Assembly: GCF_008370645.1 (NCBI RefSeq)
Contig: NZ_VTZN01000002.1
Location: forward strand, 16,182 to 80,181
DNA from: Mycobacterium simiae
Lineage (GTDB): Bacteria; Actinomycetota; Actinomycetes; Mycobacteriales; Mycobacteriaceae
Direction of reading: 5' to 3'
Length of the DNA: 64,000 nucleotides
This document shows, piece by piece, positions 34,833 through 44,137 of the stretch; position 1 is the first letter of the stretch, and each line of letters starts with the position of its first letter. The translations under genes and the position numbers were made by a program. The notes beneath the pieces were generated by a model. It had not been told where the DNA came from, searched no databases, and saw nothing but the letters and a program-made list of their open reading frames with translations.

Positions 34833-35831
34833 CTATGCGCACGGGAACAAGGCAGCCGCCTCGGCTGCCTGTGCCCACTGCTCGGCGAACAGCCGGCTTA
34901 CCTCGTCCAAGGCCGGGGTCAGCGGTTCAATGGTGCGCGACACCAAGGCCCGCTCGTCAAGGGCGGCCACTGGGTGCCAGTACACGCCCTCGGCGGTGAC
35001 GGTCACCTCTGGAACGAGCGATTCGCGGCGCAGGGCCAGCCCCTCGGAAGCGACGCCCTCCAAGGCGATCGGCCGCACCAACTGATCGTCAGCGGCGATG
35101 CCGACTTCGTCGAGGAACTCGTGAAATGCCGCCAGCTCGCCGGGTGCAGCGCCGGCGACCGTCGCCGCCACCCGCACCCGGAAACCCAGCGAGAGCGCCA
35201 AATGTATTCCGGCGACCGCCTTTTCCCATGTCCCGGCACCGCGGTGGGAGTCGTGCAGCTCCGCTGTCGCCGAGTCCAGGCTGATTTGCAACGCCAGCCC
35301 ATCCCTAGGCAGGGATTCGAGCGCGCGCCGCGCCCGGCCTTTGAACACCATGCCGTTGGTCAGGACGGTGGTGGGCAGCGTGTCGACGCAAGTCGAGATG
35401 ATGGTGTCGATGTCGGGCAGCAGAAACGGCTCACCGCCGGTGAGAAACAATTCCCGCACTCCCCAGCGCGCCGCCTCGCTAACCAGCCGGCCGATTCGAG
35501 GCGCACCCAGCTCGCGGTGCGGGGCCTGCGGCGACGACGACACACAGCAGTAATCGCAGGCCAGGTTGCAGTGGAAGTTGGTGTATAGCCACAACCGCAC
35601 TCCGGGCAACCGGTCGGCGCCCAGGACATCGGCGGGATCCGGCGCGCGACCACGCCGCACCACGAGAGCGCCGACTCCCGCCTCGTCGACGTCGGTGCGC
35701 ACCAAGGTGTTTCCGGTTCGGGCACACCACTTTTCGGCAAGCTCGCGATCGCGGTGACTGGACACAGCGACCTCGACGGTGCTGCCCTGCGCGAGACCAC
35801 CGACCTGGCGCATCAGGTCCAGGATCACCAT
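34833..35831 (-). CDS. Radical SAM protein with N-terminal TusA-like segment
   Basis: 332 aa. The [4Fe-4S] ligands are Cys88, Cys92 and Cys95 in FHCNLACDYCC, followed by ELFLTGGEPFLLPDIDT (SAM-binding GGE) and LPTTVLTNGMVF; ALQISLDSATAELHDSHRG marks the barrel. This resembles MoaA/PqqE-like peptide or cofactor maturases, without a visible SPASM Cys cluster at the C-terminus, though Cys331 ends the chain. Residues 1-60 (VILDLMRQVGGLAQGSTVEV, then EKWCARTGNTLV) resemble a TusA/SirA sulfur-carrier fold lacking its first strand and catalytic CPxP. The ATG overlaps the 3' end of the binding-protein gene by seven bases, so the two are coupled. Product and substrate unknown. Confidence 0.8.
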   Translation of the reverse strand: MVILDLMRQVGGLAQGSTVEVAVSSHRDRELAEKWCARTGNTLVRTDVDEAGVGALVVRRGRAPDPADVLGADRLPGVRLWLYTNFHCNLACDYCCVSSSPQAPHRELGAPRIGRLVSEAARWGVRELFLTGGEPFLLPDIDTIISTCVDTLPTTVLTNGMVFKGRARRALESLPRDGLALQISLDSATAELHDSHRGAGTWEKAVAGIHLALSLGFRVRVAATVAGAAPGELAAFHEFLDEVGIAADDQLVRPIALEGVASEGLALRRESLVPEVTVTAEGVYWHPVAALDERALVSRTIEPLTPALDEVSRLFAEQWAQAAEAAALFPCA

Positions 35832-36658
35832 CGTGGGTCGATACCCTGCTCCCCGACAGCTTCGAACAACGGCCGATACCCGTCCAGGTGCGGCGCCACC
35901 CAGCGTCGTAAACCCTCGAGTTCCAGGATCTTTCGATGTTCGGGGACATCCCAGCTCATCGCCAGCAACCGGTCCAGCCACGGCTGGTACCGCTCGGCTG
36001 GCAGGGTGTCCAAGGCGGTGAACATGCAATGGCAGTAGCCCTCGGTTCGCCACACCTCGACCAGGGATTCCCCCATCAGCTCCGCGGCGCCCATCGCCGC
36101 CCAGGTTGAGCTGCCGATCGCAGCCACATCGGCCTCACCGGCGAGCACGGCCTCCACCGCATCCAGTTCGCTGCGGCCGGTATCGCCGTGTTTGCCGATG
36201 TCGGTGTTAAACCGAATGACCTGTAGGTCCGATTCGGGTGTCCCGGCGCGGCGCAGGTAATAGAGCGGCAAGATCGCCGCGTGCGCGGAGTCGGCGGAGC
36301 CCAGCGCAAGGCGCTTTCCGGCGATATCAGCTGGCCCGTGCAGCCCACTGCCGGCGCGCGCGACAAACACGGTGGTGTAGTCCACATCGGTGTCACGCTG
36401 GGCCAGCGCCGTGCAGTGCCCGCCCGTTTGCAGCACGGTCCGCACATAGGCCAGATTGGTGTTCCAGGCGATATCGATGTGCCCGGCGATCAGCGACTCG
36501 ACCAGCCGTGCGTAGTTAGAGTAGAGCACGAAATCCATTTGGGCATCTAGACTCCCATCGCCGTCGGAGTCCTGGAAGTAGCTTCGGATTCCCTCCCAGA
36601 TCGGGACCACATTGGGCGTGTAGGCGACTGCCCCGACGACAAGCGGTTGGCCTGACAT
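35825..36658 (-). CDS. PhnD-like substrate-binding protein without signal peptide
   Basis: 277 aa, type-2 periplasmic-binding-protein fold of the phosphate/phosphite/phosphonate group: VVGAVAYTPNVVPIWEGIRS, DFVLYSNYARLVESLIAGHIDIAWNTNLAYV (split across two strands), GPADIAGKRLALGSADSAHA and DVAAIGSSTWAAMGA. There is no signal peptide or lipobox; MSGQPLVVGAVAY begins directly with the first strand. No ABC permease or ATPase genes are present, so it may work in the cytoplasm as a ligand sensor or a repurposed enzyme, like thiamine-pyrimidine synthase relatives of this fold. It starts 8 bp after the flavoprotein gene and overlaps the radical SAM gene. Confidence 0.8.
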   Translation of the reverse strand: MSGQPLVVGAVAYTPNVVPIWEGIRSYFQDSDGDGSLDAQMDFVLYSNYARLVESLIAGHIDIAWNTNLAYVRTVLQTGGHCTALAQRDTDVDYTTVFVARAGSGLHGPADIAGKRLALGSADSAHAAILPLYYLRRAGTPESDLQVIRFNTDIGKHGDTGRSELDAVEAVLAGEADVAAIGSSTWAAMGAAELMGESLVEVWRTEGYCHCMFTALDTLPAERYQPWLDRLLAMSWDVPEHRKILELEGLRRWVAPHLDGYRPLFEAVGEQGIDPRW

Positions 36659-36666
36659 ATCCCTCC

Positions 36667-37788
36667 CTAGAACAGCGGCAGCCCGGTAATGGCCCTGCCG
36701 TAGAAGTCATACAGTGCGTCGGCGGTCGGTGCCATCACCGCCCCGGCCCGAGCGTCGCGGAAAGCCCGCTCGATGGGCAGGTGCTTGGAGAACGCGGCGC
36801 CACCACAGACGCGCATCGCCGACTCGGTGATGGTCAGCGCGGCGTCGTTAACCGAGGCTTTCACCCCGAGCACGTGCGTCAAGGTGGTGTCGTCGGGTGA
36901 GCTGACGCTGTCGGCGACTTGCGCCAGATACGCCCGTTGCGCCGCCAGCCCGGTACTCATCCGAGCGATCTGAGCGCGGATCGTCGGCAGCTCAGCCAGG
37001 CTGCTACCCAGATGTTCCAACCGGGCGCTCGCGACGTGCCGCACTGCGGCATTGGTCGCGGCGGTCGCCAAACCCAGCGAGACAGCCGCATTTCCGAGGT
37101 TAAACCACGGCAACACGGTTTGCATCATCATGCCGAAGCCGCCGCCCAGCGCACCGACGCGATAGGAACTCGGGACGCGAATGTCGACCGACATCGGCGC
37201 AGAGGCGTTGCCGCGTAAACCCATTCCGCTGAAGGTACCCGTCACCCGCAAGCCCGGCGTGTCCGCCGAAACGGCGTAAAGATCAACGTCGCCGGCGCCG
37301 CCGTTGGCCGAACCGGTCGATATCACGTAGATGTCGGCGAACCCGGCCGATGTCACCCAGCTCTTGTCGGCTTGCACCACGATGTCGTCACCGTCGGTCG
37401 ACGCTGTGGACACCGGCGCCCAAAAGTGGGATCGGGAGCCTTTCTCACTGAACGCCAAGGTGCCGAGTTGTTTTCCGGACGCCATATCGGTCAACAGGTC
37501 GGGCAGGCCCGGCGGGGGTGCGGCCGCAACGGCGACAGCAGCGACTACGTGCATCAGATAGACCATGGCGGTCGATCCGCAGGCGGCCGAAATGTGCGCC
37601 ACTACTTCGGTAAATTCCGTTGGCCCCGCTGCCATTCCACCAACGTCGGAGGGCAGCACCAGACCAAGGAGCCCGCTTGCCCGCAACGCCTCCACGGACT
37701 CGGCCGGAAAGGAACCGTCGGCGTCGACTCGCTCGGCGTGTTCGGCAGCGACGGCAACGACGTCCTGCACAACCTCCGATGCGGTCAT
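36667..37788 (-). CDS. Acyl-CoA dehydrogenase-like flavoprotein (DszC/SfnB-type monooxygenase candidate)
   Basis: 373 aa. The ACAD fold is clear: N-terminal helices with SFPAESVEALRASGLLGLVL, middle beta domain with LGTLAFSEKGSRSHFWAPVS and GMGLRGNASAPMSVDIRVPS, and C-terminal helices with AAMRVCGGAAFSKHLPIERA-type motif and DARAGAVMAPTADALYDFYG. The catalytic Glu of true dehydrogenases is not obvious in the expected place, and the FSEKGSRSHFWAPV loop recalls flavin-dependent monooxygenases such as DszC and SfnB; this is inference. ATG 37786-37788 shares one base with the stop of the membrane gene upstream (TAATG). Confidence 0.8.
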   Translation of the reverse strand: MTASEVVQDVVAVAAEHAERVDADGSFPAESVEALRASGLLGLVLPSDVGGMAAGPTEFTEVVAHISAACGSTAMVYLMHVVAAVAVAAAPPPGLPDLLTDMASGKQLGTLAFSEKGSRSHFWAPVSTASTDGDDIVVQADKSWVTSAGFADIYVISTGSANGGAGDVDLYAVSADTPGLRVTGTFSGMGLRGNASAPMSVDIRVPSSYRVGALGGGFGMMMQTVLPWFNLGNAAVSLGLATAATNAAVRHVASARLEHLGSSLAELPTIRAQIARMSTGLAAQRAYLAQVADSVSSPDDTTLTHVLGVKASVNDAALTITESAMRVCGGAAFSKHLPIERAFRDARAGAVMAPTADALYDFYGRAITGLPLF

Positions 37789-38696
37789 TACGCCCTTTCC
37801 ACCCGTCCGATCTTGACCCCTGCCGCCAGACTCACCACCGCCGCGCAGACGAAAATCACTGCGGTGGTGTTGGTTCCACCCAGCCACACCGAAGGCTCGC
37901 CGACTTGGACGTAGATGCTCACTGCGGCAAGCGCTGCCAGCGCGGCGGCCGCGAACGCGGCTATACGCTGATCGAGCTTGGCCGCCGCCAGCATCGCCAA
38001 CGCGATAGCGACCAACACCAAGGCGCCGCGCAGGTTGTATTCGCCCAATGAGAATTCCAGCGGCCTTATCCCCACGTAGGCAGGCCAACTACCGGCAAGA
38101 CCGCGCCACCCGGCGATCAGGCCGATCAGCAAGAGCACGGTTGCCCAACCAGCGAGCAACCGCTGCGCTTTCGACCGGAGGGCCGATGCGGTGGTCGCGG
38201 CCCGCACGGCGTCGATAGCGGCATACTGGTTCGACGCCACAAAGAGCAAGACAACGTGGATGCCGAGCAGCATTGCGTACGCCCACGGCCATTCCCCGGG
38301 TGATTCGGCAACCGAGAGCCCGATCGCAACTGATTGCCCGATGCCGATCAAGGCGGCCAACCGCACCGCTGTCCCCGTCAACAGCAGCACCGCCAGCGCG
38401 GACTCGGCGAACAACACTGCCCAACCGAAGGCAGTGAAGTTCGGCAACACCAGGTGCTCGACGGCCCAGCTGAACGGTGGGAACACCGGATGTTCGATCG
38501 CCAGATGAGTGAAGTGGTAGAGCCCGCTATTGCTGCGCTGCCCGAAGTCCGGTGGCAGCTTCCAGACCACGTTATAAAGCCAGATCAACCCGGCCAGCAG
38601 CCGCAGACCGGCCAGCGCTATCAGGCTGCCGGTTGCCGGCGGTGCGGCGGGTGAAAACAACAAATCCGTTGCGCGACGAACACCGGCCGTCTTCAT
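37788..38696 (-). CDS. DoxX/DoxD-like integral membrane protein
   Basis: 302 aa with about eight helices. The first DoxX-like half has IALAGLRLLAGLIWLYNVVW, KLPPDFGQRSNSGLYHFTHL and FGWAVLFAESALAVLLLTGT; it then carries extra helices through LAGWATVLLLIGLIAG and a C-terminal run of Ala-rich helices. The DoxX superfamily includes DoxD, the quinone-reactive subunit of thiosulfate:quinone oxidoreductase, and many uncharacterised proteins. I chose ATG 38696 (MKTAGVRRATDLLF); a GTG at 38711 is possible. It is the first gene of a coupled run of four. Confidence 0.75.
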   Translation of the reverse strand: MKTAGVRRATDLLFSPAAPPATGSLIALAGLRLLAGLIWLYNVVWKLPPDFGQRSNSGLYHFTHLAIEHPVFPPFSWAVEHLVLPNFTAFGWAVLFAESALAVLLLTGTAVRLAALIGIGQSVAIGLSVAESPGEWPWAYAMLLGIHVVLLFVASNQYAAIDAVRAATTASALRSKAQRLLAGWATVLLLIGLIAGWRGLAGSWPAYVGIRPLEFSLGEYNLRGALVLVAIALAMLAAAKLDQRIAAFAAAALAALAAVSIYVQVGEPSVWLGGTNTTAVIFVCAAVVSLAAGVKIGRVERA

Positions 38697-38735
38697 GCCA
38701 TGCAGTATCACACGGGGCGCAAGGGGGGTGCGGGT

Positions 38736-40154
38736 TCAGCTGCGGCTCTTGCGTGTCTGCACCTTGGCGGCGAAGTACACCACAACCACCACCGCCCAGG
38801 ACAGCAAGCTCAGCCACAGCTGGGTTCGCGCAGCGTGGTCGAACGCCATTTGCACCAGCACGGTGACGATTCCGGCGGCTGTGAGAATCGACAGCACCGG
38901 GAAAAACCACATCTTGACCCGCAGATTCTCCTCAGGAGTCCGGCGCCGCAGCACGATCTGCGAGAGCACGATCAGCAGGTAGACGAACAAGACGACGGCG
39001 CCCGACGAGTTGAGCAGAAACAGAAACACCGTCTGCGGTGCAAGCCAGGCCATCACCACGCAACCGAAACCCACCGCGGATGAGAACAGGATGGCGACAT
39101 GCGGCACCCCACGCCGGCTGACCTTGACCAGCCGCGCCGGCGCCTCCCGCCGGTCGGCCAGGATGAACAGCATGCGCGACGCCGTATACAGGCCCGAATT
39201 CAGACAGGACAGCACCGCGGTGAGCACTACCGCATTCATGATTTGATCCGCGCCCGCAAGACCCATGTACTTGAGGGCCGCTACGTACGGTGAGGCGCCG
39301 ATTTCCACCGAATTCCACGGCATGATGACCACCACCAGGAAAACCGAACCGACGAAGAAGATCACGATGCGAGCCACCACCGACCTCGTTGCTCGCCCGA
39401 TCGCTCGCTGCGGGTCACGACTTTCGGCGGCGGCGATGGTGACAACTTCCGCGCCGACCATCGAAAAGATCACCACGACGATGGCAGCGAAGACAGCCCC
39501 GGGGCCGTTCGGTAGGAATCCACCGTGCGCGCTGAGGTTAGCGAAATCTGGGCTACGGCCGGGCAAGACGCCGAGGACGAAGGCCGTCCCGACGCTGAGG
39601 AAGATCACGATGGTCGCGACTTTGATTCCGGCGAACCAGAATTCGAACTCGCCAAAGGAGGTCACCGAGAACAAATTGGTCGCCGTCATCAACACCATCA
39701 GGCACAGCGACAACAGCCACAGCGGCGCATGGAACCAATAGTTGAGGACTTTTCCGCCGGCCACCGCCTCGAAGCCGACCACGATCACCCAGAAGTACCA
39801 GTACAGCCAGCCGACCGAAAACCCGGCCCACCCGCCCAGGGCGGTAGCCGCGTAGTCGGCGAACGACCCGGTGGACGGGTTGGCGGTGGCCATCTCCCCG
39901 AGCATCCGCATCACCAACACGATGAGCACTCCGCAGATCGCGTAAGTCAGGAACGCGGCGGGGCCGGTCGCCTGAATCACCACACCGGACCCGACGAACA
40001 ATCCGGCGCCGATCACCCCGCCGATGGCGATCATATTGAGCTGCCGTTGCGACAATCCTTGGCGCAACTGCGAAGTGCTCGAAGCTGGGCGTGCTGGCCC
40101 AGTTTCGATGTCTATTCCAGCCTGGGGACGCTCTCGGCCTCGCGTCCATCGCAT
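38736..40154 (-). CDS. gabP: GABA/amino-acid permease GabP
   Basis: 472-aa amino-acid:proton symporter, twelve helices, APC superfamily AAT group. Signature: LRQGLSQRQLNMIAIGGVIG and GLFVGSGVVIQATGPAAFLTY (helix 1), MRMLGEMATANPSTGSFADY, and in helix 8 SCLNSGLYTASRMLFILADR; the intracellular EVVTIAAAESRDPQRAIGRAT is also conserved. Corresponds to Rv0522, annotated GABA permease; the true substrate may be broader. It starts at ATG 40154 with an extra N-terminal arm of ~30 residues. The right side is a 453-bp gap, where an accessory block begins. Confidence 0.9.
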   Translation of the reverse strand: MRWTRGRERPQAGIDIETGPARPASSTSQLRQGLSQRQLNMIAIGGVIGAGLFVGSGVVIQATGPAAFLTYAICGVLIVLVMRMLGEMATANPSTGSFADYAATALGGWAGFSVGWLYWYFWVIVVGFEAVAGGKVLNYWFHAPLWLLSLCLMVLMTATNLFSVTSFGEFEFWFAGIKVATIVIFLSVGTAFVLGVLPGRSPDFANLSAHGGFLPNGPGAVFAAIVVVIFSMVGAEVVTIAAAESRDPQRAIGRATRSVVARIVIFFVGSVFLVVVIMPWNSVEIGASPYVAALKYMGLAGADQIMNAVVLTAVLSCLNSGLYTASRMLFILADRREAPARLVKVSRRGVPHVAILFSSAVGFGCVVMAWLAPQTVFLFLLNSSGAVVLFVYLLIVLSQIVLRRRTPEENLRVKMWFFPVLSILTAAGIVTVLVQMAFDHAARTQLWLSLLSWAVVVVVYFAAKVQTRKSRS

Positions 40155-40607
40155 GACCGGACGCTAGCAGTAGTGCCAGACCAGGTCAGCTGTGATCGCC
40201 GGTTCGACCGGTACCCAATGCTGCTCAGGCGGTCGCGGACAGGGGGTCGGATGAGGGCGTCGCGCCCCTGCGTCGGCCCACCCGTGCCGAACAGCGACGG
40301 ACACGCCGCCGACCAGCCTGGATCCCCTGTCGTGCAACCCACGGAATGCCGCCGGTAGGGCCACAGTCAAGGGCCAGCAATCTGACGCACCTCTCTTCGG
40401 CGGCAAACACTACTTTCTTCCTGCCCATGATGAATTCCACGATCGCGGGGCAGCTCACGGGCTATCGTCGATGCACACTGCCCGTGCGCCGAAGTGCTTC
40501 ATGAACAGCGAGAACCAGCGTTAGTGGCCAATCCGCCGCACCACGCGCACATACGCGCGTATTTCTCACTGATCGTCGTGCCTGTGGGCCATCCCGACTC
40601 GGCCTGA
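40155..40607. other. 453-bp gene-poor region with an unidentified relic
   Basis: No complete gene. On the minus strand a frame at 40225-40458 contains MGRKKVVFAAEERCVRLLAL followed by DCGPTGGIPWVARQGIQAG, and just upstream, before a TGA, KHFGARAVCIDDSP. These look like pieces of real proteins, but I cannot assign a family. The phrase VFAAEER recurs on the minus strand near 45950. This spacer marks the left edge of the accessory block. Confidence 0.4.
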
Positions 40608-42002
40608 TCATTGCGCATCACCTTCGTCGGCCGCCGCGGTCTGCCCCCGGTGCTCGAGCCTGGTGCGCGCGTAGGCCTGCTGCTCAGTGATCGTGAGCTG
40701 GCCGCGGTAGGTACTCAGGAACGTCAGGGTCCACGAAATCGATGTGATGACTTTCGTTTGGAAACCGACCAAATGCCCCAGGTGCAGCAGCAGCCATGCC
40801 AGCCAGGCGATCAGACCGCCGACCTCCAACGGCCCAATCCGCGCGACCGCCGAAAACCGCGACACGGTGACCATCGAGCCCTTATCGAAGTAGCGGAATG
40901 GCTTGCGCCGCGTGGGGTCGGCCCCCCTCAGCGCGGCGTTGATCGCGTGCGCAACGTACTTGGCGCCCTGGATCGCGCCCTCGGCCACGGCGGGAACGCC
41001 TTCCACAAACGCCATATCGCCGATCACAAACACGTTGGGATGAGCCGGAACCGTCAAGTCCGGCAACACCTTCACCCGACCGGCTCGATCGAGCTGCGCC
41101 CCGGACTGCTCGCCGATCTGGTTACCTAATGGACTGGCCGACACCCCCGCCGCCCAGACCTTGCACGCCGATTCGATGCGCCGCAAGATTCCGTGAGAAT
41201 CCTTGATGGTCAAGCCATTACGGTCCACATCGGTGACCATCGCGCCTAGCTGGATCTCCACGCCCATCTTTTCCAGCCGCGCCCGCGCCTTCCTGCCGAG
41301 CTTCTGGCCCATCGGGGCCAGTACCGCAGACGCGGCATCCAGCAGGATCACCCGCGCCCTCGTCGAATCGATATCGCGGAAGGAGCCCTTGAGCGTGTTA
41401 CGGGCCAGCTCGGCGATCTGCCCGGCCATCTCCACACCCGCTGGCCCGGCGCCGACCACAGTGAACGTCAGCAGCTTCTCGCGAGTCCTCGGATCGCTGG
41501 TGCACTCGGCCTGCTCGAACGCGCCCAGGATGCGCCCGCGCAGCTCCAGTGCGTCATCGATCGTCTTGATGCCCGGTGCGTATTGGGCGAAGTGTTCGTT
41601 GCCGAAATACGACTGCTCAACACCGGCCGCCATGATCAACGTGTCGTATTCGATCGTGTAGCAATGACCCAGCAACTCTGCAATCACATACCGGCCGTCG
41701 AGGTCGATGCGCACCACGTCGCCGAGCAAAACCTGCGCGTTGGGTTGCTTGCGCAGAATCAACCGGGTGGCCGGGGCGACCTCACCCTCGGACATGATGC
41801 CCGTCGCCACCTGATACAGCAGCGGCTGAAACAAGTGATGCTGGGTGCGGGCGATCATCTTGATATCTACCGGCACATGCTTGAGCGCCTTCGCTACGCT
41901 AAGACCGCCAAACCCGGAACCGACGACCACGACCCGATGCCGCGGTTGCGAGGTAGCTGTGACTGTCGGCGACGAGATCATGGCGTGGTTAGCGCCGGCC
42001 AT
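40608..42002 (-). CDS. ndh: Type II NADH:quinone oxidoreductase (NDH-2)
   Basis: 464-aa single-subunit flavoenzyme at the inner face of the membrane, which passes electrons from NADH to menaquinone without pumping protons. FAD-binding motif VVVVGSGFGGLSVAKAL, quinone/FAD element HLFQPLLYQVATGIMSEGEV, NADH-binding FTVVGAGPAGVEMAGQIAEL, and the second FAD motif HPNVFVIGDMAFV are intact; C-terminal amphipathic region WLAWLLLHLGHLVGF anchors it. The ATG at 42002 is preceded by AGGAGG with five bases of spacing, which decides against the longer frame. Closest in character to mycobacterial Ndh/NdhA; this would be an extra copy here. Confidence 0.92.
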   Translation of the reverse strand: MAGANHAMISSPTVTATSQPRHRVVVVGSGFGGLSVAKALKHVPVDIKMIARTQHHLFQPLLYQVATGIMSEGEVAPATRLILRKQPNAQVLLGDVVRIDLDGRYVIAELLGHCYTIEYDTLIMAAGVEQSYFGNEHFAQYAPGIKTIDDALELRGRILGAFEQAECTSDPRTREKLLTFTVVGAGPAGVEMAGQIAELARNTLKGSFRDIDSTRARVILLDAASAVLAPMGQKLGRKARARLEKMGVEIQLGAMVTDVDRNGLTIKDSHGILRRIESACKVWAAGVSASPLGNQIGEQSGAQLDRAGRVKVLPDLTVPAHPNVFVIGDMAFVEGVPAVAEGAIQGAKYVAHAINAALRGADPTRRKPFRYFDKGSMVTVSRFSAVARIGPLEVGGLIAWLAWLLLHLGHLVGFQTKVITSISWTLTFLSTYRGQLTITEQQAYARTRLEHRGQTAAADEGDAQ

Positions 42003-42185
42003 CCCAGCCTCCTGGCGAGGAGTCCATGCCGATTCCTGCAGAGTCCTTCCGGTGCTGACCGGCTGAAGCATCGCAACGGCATCCATCGACTGATGTGTCG
42101 CGCTCAAGTGGCTCGATCGCGATCATGGGGTTCTGTTCCGTGCTGGCCGTCATCAGCTGGGTGGCCACGATGGCTCGCATCGGGA

Positions 42186-43742
42186 TTAGCCTTGCGATCT
42201 CATGGCGGCTTGGGCGGCCAACATCCCGGTCATCATGGCTCCGGTGAAGCCTCCGGACCCGCCGTAGCTCGACGCCAGCCACAACCCGGGGATGGTTGTC
42301 GCGACGCCCCTTTCGGAACCGAGGGTTGGCAGGCCCTCGGGCGGTTCCTGCGCAAAGCCGTACACCGCCCCGCCGGGGGTGTTCAGGTAGTGGCTCATCG
42401 TTGCCGCGGTCGCCATTTCGCGCTGCACGACCGCACCGCCGAAGCCGGGCAACCAGCGGTCGATGTCGGCCACGATCGCATCAAGCCAGGCGTCGCGCTT
42501 GGCCCGGTAAGCCGCGTCGTCAAGGCCTTCCCAGTTCGCCACGCGGTCAACGCCGGTGACCGAGACAAGGTACGGGCCATTGGGATTCAGGCCGGTATCG
42601 ATGGTGTCGTAGTTGACGATGCCTACTACCGGCATGCGAGTCCCCGGCGCATCGGCCAGGATTTCGGCGCGACGCGCATAGTCCGAAAGAGTGTGAACCC
42701 ATTCCGGTATCAGCACCGTGTAGTAGTGGATGAGGCCGAGCTCGCTGGGAGGCCGATCTAGCCCCAGCGCGATGTCGAAGAGTGAGGTCGACGGTCGCCG
42801 CCCCCGATAGCGGCCCGCGAACTTCGTCTGCGCTTCTGGTGGCAGCGCCTGGGCGAGCACAGCCGGGGCGGCGTTGCCGAAAAGCACCGGAGCGCGGTCC
42901 ACGACGCGGTCGCCGCCGTCGGGTGTGGTGTGGGCGACGCCCGCGGCGCGGCCCTTATCGTCGAGGATGATCTCGGTCACCGGACGGCCCGCGCGCGCCA
43001 CGCCGCCTTCGGCCTCGACCACGTCGACCAGGCTTCGGCTCAACGTGCCTGAGCCACCGCGGATGTAGGTGCCGCCACTGGCCAGATAGCCGCTCTGGTT
43101 GAGCGCGTAGAACAACCACCACAGCCGGGCCGGGTCGTCGGCGTAGTAGCCGAGGTTGGCCGCGAGCGCCAGCTTCGACCTCTCGTCGTCGCCAAACAGC
43201 GAGTCGAAAACCTCTGAGAGGGTGCGCCGCATGTCGCGGAGCAGCGGCCACAGTTTCAACGGCAGCGCCGGCGTGTGCATAAACCACCACAGGCTGTCGT
43301 GCTGCTCGCCGACCACCGATATCGCCTCGCGGACGGCCCGCAGCCGCTCAAAGTACCGGCGGAAGGCCAGCCGCTGGTGTGGGAAGCGGTCGGCCAGCGC
43401 CTCCTCGGCGGCGTCAAATCCGTGCGGTAGCACAAACGGCGGATCAAACAACCGGCCGCGCAACTCATAGAACGCGCCAACCGGCACGAACTCCAACTCG
43501 TCGAGCAGGCCCAGGGCCCGCAAGATGCGGGCCTTGGCGTCGAGCGGATCATTCGGGTCCACCGTCTGGTGCAACGAGGCTTCGACGGTCAACGTTCCGT
43601 GCCGGTAGGTCGTTGCCGCCCCGCCAAATTCAGCGTTGCGCTCCAGGACCAGCACCCGGTGTCCGGCCCTCGCTTAGAGCGCCGCTGCGGTCAGGCCGCC
43701 CAGGCCCGACCCGATTGTGATGGCATCGTAGGCATCGGTCAT
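42186..43742 (-). pseudogene. Phytoene-desaturase-like FAD oxidoreductase split by an in-frame stop
   Basis: If read through, a 518-aa flavoprotein of the carotenoid/retinol-saturase type: MTDAYDAITIGSGLGGLTAA is the dinucleotide-binding start, then RAGHRVLVLERNAEFGGAAT, LASGGTYIRGGSGTLSRSLV, and a C-terminal FAD-closing WLASSYGGSGGFTGAMMTGM. A TAA at 43674-43676 interrupts the frame after GLTAAAL, at the position where relatives have a Tyr (TAC/TAT), so a single base change is enough. No other damage is seen. A restart at the internal GTG near 43655 would lack the FAD Rossmann motif, so the product should be inactive unless the stop is read through. Overlaps the upstream small gene by four bases (ATGA). 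Confidence 0.8.
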
Positions 43743-44137
43743 GGCGTGTGCCCTGCCAAAGGCAGCCGGGTGGGCGCGAGTTCCGAATCGGCCGTGGCCG
43801 CACCGGTTGCATGCGCTGCGATATCGCGGGACTGATCGACTGGGTGAACGACTACTGCAACACCCACCACTGTGCAGTTCCAATTCCGAGCGACCCAGGT
43901 GGCGCAGTGACCCCCGGCCGGGCGGCTGGGGCCCCACACTGGCCTGGCACATCCCGCGGGGGCACGCGGCAAGACTTGCCGCGCCACGATCGCTGATCTC
44001 GCCGCGTCGCGCCCGACCGATCTGGCCAAGCGCGGCAACTGGTCGGCGAAGTAGTCCGGCGCGGCAAAGTCGTGTGAACCGGTGGCCTCGAAATCCGCTG
44101 ACTCCCAGTGCTCTTCGGGGGCGATCTGTTGACTCAT
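43739..44137 (-). CDS. Hypothetical protein upstream of the FAD oxidoreductase
   Basis: 132 aa. The first half is clearly protein-like: MSQQIAPEEHWESADFEATG then DFAAPDYFADQLPRLARSVG. The middle (VLPRAPAGCARPVWGPSRPA) is Arg/Pro-rich and may reflect a frameshift; the last part, VGVAVVVHPVDQSRDIAAHA, again looks folded. I recognise no family. The start ATG 44135-44137 has GAGGG upstream, and the stop overlaps the following gene. It may be a damaged remnant within the decaying FAD operon. Confidence 0.5.
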   Translation of the reverse strand: MSQQIAPEEHWESADFEATGSHDFAAPDYFADQLPRLARSVGRDAARSAIVARQVLPRAPAGCARPVWGPSRPAGGHCATWVARNWNCTVVGVAVVVHPVDQSRDIAAHATGAATADSELAPTRLPLAGHTP

